Assembly: GCA_934491515.1 (NCBI GenBank)
Contig: CAKSTF010000001.1
Coordinates: forward strand, 124,001 to 188,000
Direction: 5' to 3'
Length of the DNA stretch: 64,000 nucleotides
From: an uncultured Eubacteriales bacterium
Lineage (GTDB): Bacteria; Bacillota; Clostridia; Oscillospirales; Acutalibacteraceae
Part shown: positions 8,988-17,316 of the stretch, one piece after another
Layout: every line of letters begins with the position of its first letter
How positions within the stretch are numbered: the first letter of the stretch is position 1
Notes under the pieces: model-generated
Database searches by the model: none
The model's input: only the letters and a program-made list of their open reading frames with translations
Told to the model about the DNA's origin: nothing
Made by a program: the position numbers and the translations under genes

Positions 8988-8988
8988 A
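8970..8988 (+). repeat. Direct repeat copy 1 (tRNA-Arg 3' end)
   Basis: The 19 bases ATCCCTTCGGGCGGGCCAA at the tRNA 3' end recur exactly at 9157-9175. Duplicated tRNA 3' ends are a typical footprint of site-specific integration, although no integrase gene is in the window. Confidence 0.7.
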
Positions 8989-8993
8989 AAAAA

Positions 8994-9029
8994 GGGCACA
9001 TTGCCGCAAAGCGGCGGTGTGTTCTTTTT
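8994..9029 (+). terminator. Intrinsic terminator of tRNA-Arg
   Basis: GGGCACATTGCCGC pairs with GCGGCGGTGTGTTC (several G-U pairs) around an AAA loop and is followed by TTTTT. Confidence 0.75.
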
Positions 9030-9037
9030 CCGTTCGC

Positions 9038-9051
9038 AGGGATTTGAACCC
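9038..9051 (-). repeat. Inverted copy of the tRNA T-arm
   Basis: The minus strand here reads GGGTTCAAATCCCT, identical to the T-arm of the tRNA-Arg at 8962-8975. There is no matching acceptor stem, so this is a fragment, not a tRNA gene. Confidence 0.6.
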
Positions 9052-9156
9052 TAAGAGGGTGAGTGGTGTAAAAAAACAGTCCGGTGGACTGTTTTTAACC
9101 ACGAAGTCCGCAGCGGCTGCGCCGCAAGGATGCAGGACGCGCATTTGTGCGGCCGT

Positions 9157-9175
9157 ATCCCTTCGGGCGGGCCAA
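9157..9175 (+). repeat. Direct repeat copy 2 of the tRNA 3' end
   Basis: Exact 19-base copy of 8970-8988 without the rest of the tRNA. It is followed, like the first copy, by a terminator-like hairpin. Confidence 0.7.
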
Positions 9176-9176
9176 G

Positions 9177-9206
9177 AAAAAGCACTTGCAATTGCAAGTG
9201 CTTTTT
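9177..9206. terminator. Perfect 30-base palindrome, bidirectional terminator
   Basis: AAAAAGCACTTGCAA followed by its exact reverse complement ending TTTTT. It can end transcription in either direction, including leftward RNA from the helicase gene at 9354. Confidence 0.7.
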
Positions 9207-9320
9207 CAGTTGTATTCGCCTTACGGCGAGTGGTATTGCCTTTAGCAGTGATATCCGACTTTGTCGGGTGATATTCGCTTCGCGAGTGTTGTGGCACTGC
9301 AGCCGATGACTGCGCTGTTA
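9207..9320. repeat. Array of short TTCG/TTA-loop hairpins
   Basis: Four or five small palindromes follow one another, separated by GTG(A)TATT-like linkers: TCGCCTTACGGCGA, TGCCTTTAGCA, CCGACTTTGTCGG, CGCTTCGCG, then a longer imperfect one (GCACTGCAG...CTGCGCTG). No reading frame is supported here. The pattern looks like a mobile or recombinogenic repeat, but its nature is not established. Confidence 0.55.
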
Positions 9321-9353
9321 TTCAAAAAAATCGTTGTGCCCGGATTGTTTTGT

Positions 9354-12300
9354 TTAATTGCTGTTTTTTATAAGCCATGCATTATATTCGGCAGGTGAGT
9401 TCATATAATCTATCCACGCATCTTCAAGCGAAATTTTTTCACAACGAGTATGCAATTTCTCCGCAACAGATACAAGGTTTTGTGTTTTATTTGTAATCCG
9501 TTCTTGCAGCATTGCTGCGGCTCGAAGTGCAAAATCCTTCTTTCTGCGAGAAAACGTAAAGAACCAATGCAATACGCCGCTTGATGCAGAGGAAGCAGAA
9601 CAGTACTCATCAAGAAGTTTTTCTTCAGAAGCCAAAATGTTTTTTATTTCGGCACATATTTTTTTCTTCCATTTATATTGACAGTATTCCCGAACCGCTT
9701 TTTCGCCAGCCGGAGTTTTGATAATCCGCGACCTTGCAGCAATCTTGTTGCGAACTTCTTTAACCATACAGTTTGTTTCTGTAAAAATTTTCCTTGCGTT
9801 TTTCGGCCCAATTCCATAAACCATAAGCAAGCCTTGCTCCCCGAGTTTATGTATTTGCTGCATGTTTGTAAGTCCGGAATCTTTCAGCACGCCAACACGT
9901 ATACCGACTCTCTTCTCGTAAAGAATTTCAACCGGTATTTTACTTAGCGCGCGCATAATTTCATCTTCATAAAAATCACGCAAAGCAATGTGCGCACTAT
10001 AAGACGTGGGTGATATGTCTAACAATGCTCTAAGCCTTACCAATAGTTTTCTGCCAACCACAAACGAAGTGTGTGCTTCTTGATAACCGCTTAGAGGACC
10101 CGTGGCCTCAATCGGCGGCAAAGAATCACACGAAGGAGCCTTTGATATAAATAACTCCAACTCTGCTGACAGTTCCCGCAGCGCCTCAGACTCTTTTCCC
10201 TTAAAATTCTGTTTGGAAATTTCTTTATTCGGAGAAGCGACCAAAACGTCGGCATCTGGCACAAACAACGTTGAAACGGCAGTTTTTGACTTGACATTCC
10301 TGCCGGTTTTCCGCGTTGCTGTTCGAGGAGAACTTTTCGGGGAAACATACTGTTTAACGGGGTGTCCCAACCGCCGCATAATTTCCAACTCATCCAACGC
10401 ATCCAAAACGGCATTGTGAGTTTCACAATACGACATGTCACCGCGCAATCTACGCATAGTCGGCTCGACTCCCGCGCCGCGTTTTAATCTGCCCGATTTA
10501 CTTATTTCCGCATAGTCAGGAATGCTCAGGTTAAATTGTTTGTAGGCAGACATCCACATGATATCACACCATACAAAATTTCCCAGTTCGCACAAATGCT
10601 TTTTGTCAAAGGATGCGTTATACGCAAAAATACGAGAAATCCCATACTGATGCAGCAAAGCAATGATTTCCCGAATTGCCTCTCTGCGACTGCAATATTT
10701 TGTAACTTTCTTCTCTGCAAGATTTAATGCGTTTGAAAAAAGGCCTCCCACTGCGGCTTCTTTCGGGAAAACATAGTAACGGCAAACCATGGGCGAAAAA
10801 GTGCGCTCGTCTGCCAACACGATACCAACAGACATTACTTGGTCGTGAGAATTTGTTTCTGTATCTATTACAGCAAAAACCCCATTCGAAGGCTGTTCTT
10901 CTGACAACGAAAGCGGGCTCGGTTTATGATAAGTTGAAATTGTTCCCTTTGTAATTGCTTTGACTACCGAATCTAAAAATGTTTTTCTGTCCGGGATAGT
11001 AATTTGAAACGCCGTATTATTAAGGGTATTCCAAAGAATACCTTTTTCAAGATTTAACGCAATCATATAAGCGGCACATTGCAAAAAATGTTCGTGTGTC
11101 AGTTCAGATACAAATTTCAGTTCATAAACAATATCGTTCTTCACCACATCCGCCAAGCCTATGGCTGAAAAGGCTTTGAGTCCATTCTCGGTTTTTGCAA
11201 AATTTATCTCACACGGAACCTGAACACTGTCATTTGGGTTAAACACTTCTCCCAATCGTGCACAAAGCATCTCTTTTTCTGCATCCGGCACAAACGGCGG
11301 CGATACTTGTGTACGATAACGTTCTTGTTTTGTTTCTAACGCTGTCAAAAACAATATCTTTTCGTCCAAAGACGCATCAGCAATCGTATTTAATTTAAAC
11401 GTTTCCTTGGGGTGCTGCAGAAAATATCCTTTAATCTGCGCGTCAAGACTTCGTTCCCCAAAGAACACCGCTTCTTGATATATTCCGATACATGGTGACA
11501 AATCAATCAGTTCGTCGTTGCGCTTGACATGAATTGTTCGATTATCCTTTGATAAACAAACAGGACTTACGCTCAACAGTGCATAACATGACTCTATATC
11601 TTCCATGTACTTAAACTGAAACATCTTGGATATGGGCATATCTTCCAGTTTTGAGTTGTTTATATCGTCCGGGCGCAAAGTTTCCCCTGAGAGCGTTCTC
11701 TCTGACAACATGGCTTCCCCGTTATTTACAAAAATTATATGCTCTTTTCCTCTGCTGGCAGCCACGCAAAATATATTTCGCAATATTTCGTAAGAATTTT
11801 GAGGTTTGTTAACACGTGTCTGCCAATACGACTCGGTATAATCAAAAACAACACAAACAGGACGCTCAAGGCCCTTGCTGCTGTCAAAAGTTGTAAAAAT
11901 AGCAACGCTCTTGTCAGGCTTTAACGCGCCGCCATCTTCATCCCGTATACTGGCATACACTGTTTTCTTGTTAAATTGTTCCGGATAACGATTCTCAAGC
12001 AAATTTAATGTGTCTGAAAGCAGGTCGGTTCGTGCACCAAGGCACAATATATCCTGCGGCCGCTGTTTTGCCAAAAACTCGGTAACAGCATCCGGCGACA
12101 TTTCCTCTACAACACAATCGGCGTTAACTCCTATTATCTCTTTTTTCCAGATACGGCCTAATTTTTCGGCTAATTCTGCCGACAAACGAAAGCATTTCGT
12201 AAAGGACAGCGTAATATGTTCGCCGAGAAATTCGTTCATAAAGGTGGGAACATCCAACGTGGTCCTATCGTAGATTTTCTGCATCATATCGCCCACGGCA

Positions 12301-12743
12301 ATGATCTGTATTTGCGGATTTGTGGATTTGATATACTTTAACATGTCCGCAAGTTCCTGATCAATATCTTGGTATTCATCCAATATCAACACATCATACG
12401 TGTTAATCTGGGGTTTTGCTCGATTAAAAGTGCATATCAATTCCGGCATGCCGCACAATATACCGACACTTCTGAGCACACTCATTGCAAATCCATGATA
12501 ATTAGTTACAGTAGTATGTATATTTCTGATTTTAGACTGTGCATCCAACTTTAATAAGCGATTATAGGTTAGATAAAGTATCCGCTTTTCTTGCGGAAAA
12601 GCGTCGCAGAGTTGCTGAATGGCAGTTGTCTTTCCGCTGCCTATACAGGCATCCACCAGAATGTTTTTTCCCTCTAACGCTTTGATGATAAATTCGTTTT
12701 GTTCTAAAGAAAGTTCCGGTTTTTTCGTATTTGTATCAGTCAT
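9354..12743 (-). CDS. Multidomain SF1 helicase / PD-(D/E)XK nuclease / DEDDh exonuclease / HhH protein
   Basis: 1129 residues from the ATG at 12743, which has GAGAGGAGAG just upstream. Order seen: UvrD-like helicase with Walker A ACIGSGKTT (about 32-40), Walker B LILDEYQDID (about 115) and a conserved NIFCVAASRGKEH motif (about 315); a PD-(D/E)XK-like stretch GLADVV...YELKF...Q..AY (about 526-550); a DEDDh exonuclease with IDTET (about 625), YNASFDKKHL (about 707) and HNAVLDALDE (about 778); then a helix-hairpin-helix-like part (VYGIGPKNARKIF, about 970). All visible catalytic residues look intact. It stands alone with its own promoter, and its base composition looks more AT-rich than its neighbours, hinting at transfer. 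A role in DNA repair or defence against foreign DNA is inference. Confidence 0.8.
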   Translation of the reverse strand: MTDTNTKKPELSLEQNEFIIKALEGKNILVDACIGSGKTTAIQQLCDAFPQEKRILYLTYNRLLKLDAQSKIRNIHTTVTNYHGFAMSVLRSVGILCGMPELICTFNRAKPQINTYDVLILDEYQDIDQELADMLKYIKSTNPQIQIIAVGDMMQKIYDRTTLDVPTFMNEFLGEHITLSFTKCFRLSAELAEKLGRIWKKEIIGVNADCVVEEMSPDAVTEFLAKQRPQDILCLGARTDLLSDTLNLLENRYPEQFNKKTVYASIRDEDGGALKPDKSVAIFTTFDSSKGLERPVCVVFDYTESYWQTRVNKPQNSYEILRNIFCVAASRGKEHIIFVNNGEAMLSERTLSGETLRPDDINNSKLEDMPISKMFQFKYMEDIESCYALLSVSPVCLSKDNRTIHVKRNDELIDLSPCIGIYQEAVFFGERSLDAQIKGYFLQHPKETFKLNTIADASLDEKILFLTALETKQERYRTQVSPPFVPDAEKEMLCARLGEVFNPNDSVQVPCEINFAKTENGLKAFSAIGLADVVKNDIVYELKFVSELTHEHFLQCAAYMIALNLEKGILWNTLNNTAFQITIPDRKTFLDSVVKAITKGTISTYHKPSPLSLSEEQPSNGVFAVIDTETNSHDQVMSVGIVLADERTFSPMVCRYYVFPKEAAVGGLFSNALNLAEKKVTKYCSRREAIREIIALLHQYGISRIFAYNASFDKKHLCELGNFVWCDIMWMSAYKQFNLSIPDYAEISKSGRLKRGAGVEPTMRRLRGDMSYCETHNAVLDALDELEIMRRLGHPVKQYVSPKSSPRTATRKTGRNVKSKTAVSTLFVPDADVLVASPNKEISKQNFKGKESEALRELSAELELFISKAPSCDSLPPIEATGPLSGYQEAHTSFVVGRKLLVRLRALLDISPTSYSAHIALRDFYEDEIMRALSKIPVEILYEKRVGIRVGVLKDSGLTNMQQIHKLGEQGLLMVYGIGPKNARKIFTETNCMVKEVRNKIAARSRIIKTPAGEKAVREYCQYKWKKKICAEIKNILASEEKLLDEYCSASSASSGVLHWFFTFSRRKKDFALRAAAMLQERITNKTQNLVSVAEKLHTRCEKISLEDAWIDYMNSPAEYNAWLIKNSN

Positions 12744-12796
12744 TTTGAACTCTCCTCTCAGCCGTTTTGTCAACTAACATTCTGTAATATGTTTTA

Positions 12797-12825
12797 ATTA
12801 TATATCATTCATCCTCATACAGCAA
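12797..12825 (-). promoter_or_regulatory. Sigma-A promoter of the helicase-nuclease gene
   Basis: On the minus strand TTGCTG (12825-12820), 17-base spacer, TATAAT (12802-12797), about 50 bases upstream of the ATG at 12743. The gap 12744-13046 otherwise holds only hairpins belonging to the iscR operon end. Confidence 0.7.
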
Positions 12826-12944
12826 CAAAAAGGATTGTATAGGTGCGCCGAATTTCTACGACTTTTATTTTATCGGCATTATTGTATACGTTTTTCTCAA
12901 TTTTGCAAAAACATTGTTTTAGTGTAAATTTGATATGATTAGAT

Positions 12945-12994
12945 AAAAAAACAGACAAACCAATCGGCGTACAATGATTCCGATTGGTTTGTCT
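12945..12994 (-). terminator. Terminator of the cysK-isc operon
   Basis: A 15-base perfect stem, AGACAAACCAATCGG (12953-12967) with CCGATTGGTTTGTCT (12980-12994), is followed on the minus strand by a T-rich run (complement of 12945-12951). A second GC-rich hairpin (CCCCGCCT/AGGCGGGG, 13000-13031) lies between it and iscR. Confidence 0.8.
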
Positions 12995-13046
12995 ATATAC
13001 CCCGCCTATCGCTTAGTTGAGACAGGCGGGGTTATCTGTTTCAGGA

Positions 13047-13454
13047 TTACTGCTGCATAAGGTTTGCAAGGGTTATGCCGTCAAAATAATCGTTGGTTAT
13101 GCGGTTAAATTCGTTCCACATACCTATTGTGCGGCATTCTTTCGTGCGTTTGCACGGCTCGGCACCGCAGGAAAGGCAGGCAACGGGCGCCAAATCCCCC
13201 TCGGTAAGGCGCAGAATTTCGCCCACCGTAAGTTCTTCGGGACGGCGCAGCAACTTGTATCCGCCGCCTTTTCCGTGGGTCCCCTCTACCAGTCCGGCAG
13301 CCGAGAGCGCAGCCATTATTTTTTCAACGTATTTTTTTGAAATATCCTGCCGTTCGGCAATACTTTTAAGCGGTATACAACCCTGTTTGCCGTTTTCAGC
13401 AAGGTCGATAAGCACGCGCAGTGCGTAGCGCCCTCTTGTAGAAACCATAATCAT
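13047..13454 (-). CDS. iscR: Rrf2-family iron-sulfur regulator (IscR-like)
   Basis: About 135 residues. An N-terminal winged helix (VSTRGRYALRVLIDLAENG) is followed by KKYVEKIMAALSAAGLVEGTHGKGGGY, the Rrf2 recognition-helix and wing region, and a cysteine cluster CLSCGAEPCKRTKEC matching the IscR cluster-binding loop in spirit. Its ATG overlaps the iscU stop codon (ATGA), so translation is probably coupled; an ATG six bases further in is equally possible. It is the last gene of cysK-iscS-iscU-iscR. A perfect palindrome at the operon promoter suggests autoregulation. A CymR-like role in cysteine control cannot be excluded, given cysK in the operon. Confidence 0.85.
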   Translation of the reverse strand: MIMVSTRGRYALRVLIDLAENGKQGCIPLKSIAERQDISKKYVEKIMAALSAAGLVEGTHGKGGGYKLLRRPEELTVGEILRLTEGDLAPVACLSCGAEPCKRTKECRTIGMWNEFNRITNDYFDGITLANLMQQ

Positions 13455-13903
13455 TCACCCGTCTTACACGCGCCGTCGGCACAATGCGGACAGGTATCGC
13501 ACGCGGCAAAAGCGCAGGCATCGTAAGATATGCCGTTGCGGTCGTAATAGTTTTTTACAGCCGCCTTTATTGCCTCTTCCGCCAGAACGGAACAGTGCAT
13601 TTTATATGCCGGCAGACCGTCGAGCGCTTCGGCTACCGCCTTGTTTGTAAGAGAAAGCGCGTCCTTTAAAGGTTTGCCCTTGATAAGTTCCGTGGCCATG
13701 GAACTTGAGGCTATTGCAGAGCCGCAGCCGAAAGTTTCAAATTTTACGTCGCTTATGATACCGTTGTCTATTTTAAGATAAATCTTCATAATATCTCCGC
13801 ATTTGGCGTTGCCTGCTTCGCCCACGCCGTCGGCGTTTTCTATAACGCCCACATTTCGGGGATTTCTGAAGTGATCCATTACTTTTTCACTGTATAAAGC
13901 CAT
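13451..13903 (-). CDS. iscU: Iron-sulfur cluster scaffold protein IscU
   Basis: 150 residues of NifU-N/IscU fold. The three cluster-ligand cysteines are seen in AKCGD (about 35), FGCGSAIASSS (about 60) and KMHCSVLAEEA (about 103). It accepts sulfur from IscS and builds Fe-S clusters in the cytoplasm. A cysteine-rich tail (DACAFAACDTCPHCADGACK) extends beyond the core domain and is not needed in the standard family; it may be an extra metal or sulfur site. GAGGTAGT precedes the start. It lies 10 bases after iscS. Confidence 0.93.
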   Translation of the reverse strand: MALYSEKVMDHFRNPRNVGVIENADGVGEAGNAKCGDIMKIYLKIDNGIISDVKFETFGCGSAIASSSMATELIKGKPLKDALSLTNKAVAEALDGLPAYKMHCSVLAEEAIKAAVKNYYDRNGISYDACAFAACDTCPHCADGACKTGE

Positions 13904-13913
13904 TTTTACTACC

Positions 13914-15104
13914 TCACAGTATAAATTCCTTTTCGCCGTTTACCTTTTCTCTCCAAAGCGGCGACATATTGCGAAGATACTCGACCACCTGCGGAACATC
14001 ACGCAGAACAGCCGATATTTCCTCATCGGTGTTATTTTCGCAAATGGAGAGCCGCAGCGAGCCGTGCGCAACCTCCGGCGTTCTGCCTATCGCAAGCAGA
14101 ACGTGGCTTGGGTCGAGAGAACCGGACGTGCATGCAGAGCCCGACGAAGCGCAGATACCCTTATCGTCAAGCAAAAGCAGCAGACTTTCGCCCTCTATCC
14201 CCTCAAAGCAGAAGTTCACGTTGCCGGGCAGGCGGTTAACGGGGTCGCCGTTTAACGCGCTGTGCGGTATTTTTGAAAGTCCGGCGATAAGACGGTCGCG
14301 AAGCGCCGTAACCTTTTTTGTGTTTTTTTCCATATTTTCGCACGCGTCATGAAGCGCCGCCGCCATTGCGGCTATTGCGGGCAGGTTTTCGGTGCCTGCG
14401 CGTTTGCCGCGCTCCTGGGCGCCGCCCTCTATAAGATTAACAAGCGGTATGCCGCGTTTTGCGTACAGCACGCCTATGCCGCGCGGCCCGTGAAATTTAT
14501 GCGCCGAAAGGGAGAGCATATCTATATTTTCGGCGTTTATATCAATGGGCAGATGACCTGCCGCCTGAACGGCGTCGGTATGGAAAATAACGCCCTTTTC
14601 GCGGCAGACTTTACCTATTTCGGCAATCGGCATTACCGAGCCTATCTCGTTATTGGCATACATAACCGTTACAAGGCAGGTGTCATCCCTTATGGCGTCG
14701 CTTACCTGTTTTGCGGTTATATTTCCTGTGCAGTGCACGTCAAGAAGTTCCACTTCAAAGCCCTGCTTACGGAGTTTTTCCAAAGTGTGCAGCACGGCGT
14801 GATGTTCAAAAGCGGTTGAAATTATATGCCGCTTTCCTTTTTTTGCGCCTATTGCGGCGGCGGAAAGAATTGCCTGGTTGTCCGCCTCGCTGCCGCCGGA
14901 AGTAAAGTAAATACCGTTCGGGTCGCAGCCCAAACAGACTGCTATTTCAGCCCTGGCGCGCTCAAGTTCTTCCTTTGCGCGCTGCCCCAGCGCGTACAGA
15001 CTTGACGGATTACCGTAAAATTTCTGCGCCGTTTCCGCCATAACCGCCGCCGCGTGGTCGCTCAGTTTTGTGGTGGCGGCGTTATCAAGATAAATTTCCG
15101 TCAT
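13914..15104 (-). CDS. iscS: Cysteine desulfurase
   Basis: 396 residues, group I NifS/IscS. It removes sulfur from L-cysteine using PLP and passes the persulfide to IscU. Seen: N-terminal IYLDNAATTKLS, the PLP lysine in SLSAHKFHGPRG (about 205), and the active-site cysteine in CASSGSACTSG (about 330). AAGGATGATAC lies before the ATG. It is 13 bases downstream of cysK, so newly made cysteine can be consumed directly by this operon. Confidence 0.95.
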   Translation of the reverse strand: MTEIYLDNAATTKLSDHAAAVMAETAQKFYGNPSSLYALGQRAKEELERARAEIAVCLGCDPNGIYFTSGGSEADNQAILSAAAIGAKKGKRHIISTAFEHHAVLHTLEKLRKQGFEVELLDVHCTGNITAKQVSDAIRDDTCLVTVMYANNEIGSVMPIAEIGKVCREKGVIFHTDAVQAAGHLPIDINAENIDMLSLSAHKFHGPRGIGVLYAKRGIPLVNLIEGGAQERGKRAGTENLPAIAAMAAALHDACENMEKNTKKVTALRDRLIAGLSKIPHSALNGDPVNRLPGNVNFCFEGIEGESLLLLLDDKGICASSGSACTSGSLDPSHVLLAIGRTPEVAHGSLRLSICENNTDEEISAVLRDVPQVVEYLRNMSPLWREKVNGEKEFIL

Positions 15105-15117
15105 ATTGTATCATCCT

Positions 15118-16047
15118 TTATTCAAACATAGCGGTTGAAAGATATCTGTCGCCCGTATCGGGGAAGAGCACAACTATTGTTTTTCCCTTGTTTTCGGGAC
15201 GTTTTGCAAGTTCCGTTGCGGCATAAAGCGCAGCGCCCGAGGAAATGCCCACAAGCACGCCCTCTTTCTGACTTATCGCCCTGCCCGCGGCAAACGCTTC
15301 CTCGTTGCCTACGGCTATAATTTCGTCATAAACTCCGGTATCAAGCGTGTCGGGCACAAATCCTGCGCCTATGCCCTGTATTTTATGGGCGCCCGAAACG
15401 CCCTTTGACAAAACAGGCGACGTTGCAGGCTCTACTGCAACTACCTTTATATCGGGATTTTGGGATTTAAGATACTTGCCCACGCCCGTAATGGTACCGC
15501 CCGTACCTACGCCGGCTACGAATATATCCACCTTACCCTCGGTATCGGCATATATTTCGGGGCCCGTGGTCTCGAAATGCGCTTTCGGGTTGGCAGGGTT
15601 TACAAACTGACCCATTATTACGGCGTTCGGAGTTTCCTTTGCAAGTTCGTCCGCCTTTGCGATGGCGCCCTTCATACCCTCGGCGCCGGGTGTTAAAACA
15701 AGTTCCGCACCGTAGGCTTTCATTATCTTTCTGCGTTCAACCGACATGGTTTCGGGCATAACTATAATAATACGGTATCCCCTTGCGGCAGCAACCGAAG
15801 CAAGGCCGATGCCCGTATTGCCGCTTGTGGGTTCGATTATAACCGAGCCCGCCTTTAGTTTGCCGGAGGCCTCTGCATCGTCTACCATTGCTTTCGCAAT
15901 TCTGTCTTTAACCGAGCCTGCCGGATTAAAATATTCAAGTTTTGCAAGTATCGTTGCTTCAAGCCCTTCCTCTTTTTCTATATGAGTAAGTTCCAGAAGC
16001 GGAGTTTTACCGATAAGTTCGTCTGCCGTTTTATAAATTTTTGCCAT
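15118..16047 (-). CDS. cysK: Cysteine synthase A (O-acetylserine sulfhydrylase)
   Basis: 309 residues, full length. It makes L-cysteine from O-acetylserine and sulfide with PLP. The Schiff-base lysine is in AGSVKDRIAKAM (about 43), the phosphate-binding loop in EPTSGNTGIGLA, and the glycine-rich GVGTGGTITGVGKYLK loop is intact. AGAGGATATTT precedes the ATG. It is the first gene of the cysK-iscS-iscU-iscR operon under a palindrome-bearing promoter. Confidence 0.95.
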   Translation of the reverse strand: MAKIYKTADELIGKTPLLELTHIEKEEGLEATILAKLEYFNPAGSVKDRIAKAMVDDAEASGKLKAGSVIIEPTSGNTGIGLASVAAARGYRIIIVMPETMSVERRKIMKAYGAELVLTPGAEGMKGAIAKADELAKETPNAVIMGQFVNPANPKAHFETTGPEIYADTEGKVDIFVAGVGTGGTITGVGKYLKSQNPDIKVVAVEPATSPVLSKGVSGAHKIQGIGAGFVPDTLDTGVYDEIIAVGNEEAFAAGRAISQKEGVLVGISSGAALYAATELAKRPENKGKTIVVLFPDTGDRYLSTAMFE

Positions 16048-16113
16048 AAATATCCTCTCCGTTTATATTGGTTTTATCCGGTTGTTTTGCCTACCTGTTT
16101 AGTGGGTATTTAA

Positions 16114-16150
16114 AATATACCATCATTTACCTACCTTGTCAATAGGTAAA
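16114..16150 (-). promoter_or_regulatory. cysK-isc operon promoter with Rrf2-type operator
   Basis: Minus strand: TTGACA (16142-16137), 17-base spacer, TATATT (16119-16114). The palindrome TTTACCTA-N9-TAGGTAAA at 16126-16150 covers the -35 box. Further ACC(C/T)A/GGTAGG half-sites lie downstream of the -10 near 16090-16110. The placement fits repression by the operon's own Rrf2 regulator. Confidence 0.8.
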
Positions 16151-16170
16151 TAAAAATTTTCTTTTTTTCG

Positions 16171-16198
16171 TTGACATATATTTTTAGCGTGATATAAT
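16171..16198 (+). promoter_or_regulatory. Promoter of the Ldh2-RraA pair
   Basis: TTGACA at 16171-16176, 16-base spacer, TATAAT at 16193-16198; start codon about 48 bases downstream. Confidence 0.8.
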
Positions 16199-16245
16199 TA
16201 TGTAAAAGAAAAATAAATTTTTCTGATTGTGAAAAGAGGAAAATT

Positions 16246-17289
16246 ATGAAGTACAACGTTGCCGAACTGACGAAATTTGCCGCGGACGTTATGCACGCTG
16301 CGGGTCTTACAAGGGAAGAGGCGGATATTTTTGCCGAAGCGCTTCTGCATGCCGATTCAAGGGGAGTAAGTTCCCACGGAATCTCAAGGCTGGGCGTTTA
16401 TTCAAAACGCATTGCCGCAGGCGTTATACATTCGGGTGTGGAACTTAAGGTTATTAACGAGGCGCCCTCCGCCTGTTATTTTGACGCGCAGGCAGGCCCG
16501 GGCGTTATGATGGGCAGAAAAATGATGGACCGCTGCATAGAAAAGGCGAAAGAAACCGGCTGCTGCTTTGCCGCGGCAAAGGGCGGCACCCACTGGGGCG
16601 CGCTTTCGTTCTATACAAAATACGCCGCAAAGCAGGGTATGATAGCCATGGTTTCCTGCAACGCGGAAGCAGGAGTTGTGCCCTACGGCGGCAGAAAACC
16701 GATGCTTGGAACAAACCCCGTTTCCATAGCGCTGCCGGCAAAAACGCACGACCCCATTTGCCTTGATATGGCAACAAGTATGGCAGCGCGCGGCAAAATA
16801 GTTGTCGCCCAAAAAGAGGGCAGACAGATACCCGACACCTGGGCGCTGGGAACCGACGCAAAGCCGACCACCGACCCCGACGAGGCGCTTAAAGCCGCCT
16901 GTTTACTGCCTTTCGGCGCGTACAAGGGTTACGGAATAGGCCTTATTATAGATATTCTGTGTCACTGCCTCGCGGATGCCGGCGATTCAAGGCACACAAA
17001 TTCTTTCTGGCACGATTTTGAACATCCGCAGAATCTCGGATACCAGATGACGGTAATCGACATTTCAAAGTTTGTGCCCGTTGACGTTTTCGGCGAGCGT
17101 GTTGACAAAATGATAGAAGAATTTAAAGCCGTTCCCACCGTTCCCGGCACCGACTGCGTGCTTATGCCGGGCGAAAAAGAGGACGCAAAAGAAAAACTCA
17201 GCGCAGAGGAAGGCGTTGAAATAACCGATAAACTTGTTGCCGAACTTAAAGAAGTAGGCGAAAAATACGGCGTTAAATTTCCGTTTTAA
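16246..17289 (+). CDS. Malate/L-lactate/ureidoglycolate dehydrogenase family (Ldh2)
   Basis: 347 residues of the NAD(P)-dependent Ldh2 family, which oxidises 2-hydroxy acids. Marks: HADSRGVSSHGISRLGVY near residue 35, GPGVMMGRKMM, GGTHWGALSFYTKYA with the catalytic histidine (about 116), NPVSIALPAKTHDPICLDMATS, and LPFGAYKGYGIGLIIDIL (about 222). Substrate specificity is not readable. GAGGAAAATT precedes the ATG. It is 27 bases upstream of an RraA-family gene, so the two probably act on the same C4-C6 hydroxy or keto acid; that is inference. Confidence 0.85.
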   Translation: MKYNVAELTKFAADVMHAAGLTREEADIFAEALLHADSRGVSSHGISRLGVYSKRIAAGVIHSGVELKVINEAPSACYFDAQAGPGVMMGRKMMDRCIEKAKETGCCFAAAKGGTHWGALSFYTKYAAKQGMIAMVSCNAEAGVVPYGGRKPMLGTNPVSIALPAKTHDPICLDMATSMAARGKIVVAQKEGRQIPDTWALGTDAKPTTDPDEALKAACLLPFGAYKGYGIGLIIDILCHCLADAGDSRHTNSFWHDFEHPQNLGYQMTVIDISKFVPVDVFGERVDKMIEEFKAVPTVPGTDCVLMPGEKEDAKEKLSAEEGVEITDKLVAELKEVGEKYGVKFPF

Positions 17290-17316
17290 CGCAAGGTATA
17301 GCAGGAGGAAGACATT

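Noticed and set aside
8869..9297. Minus-strand reading frame over the tRNA and repeats
   Set aside because: It is antisense to a well-folded tRNA and runs through terminators and hairpins; no family resemblance or ribosome-binding site.
8970..12830. Helicase gene bounded by attL/attR copies of the tRNA end
   Set aside because: The second 19-base copy lies before the gene at 9157-9175, and I see no third copy downstream to 13046.
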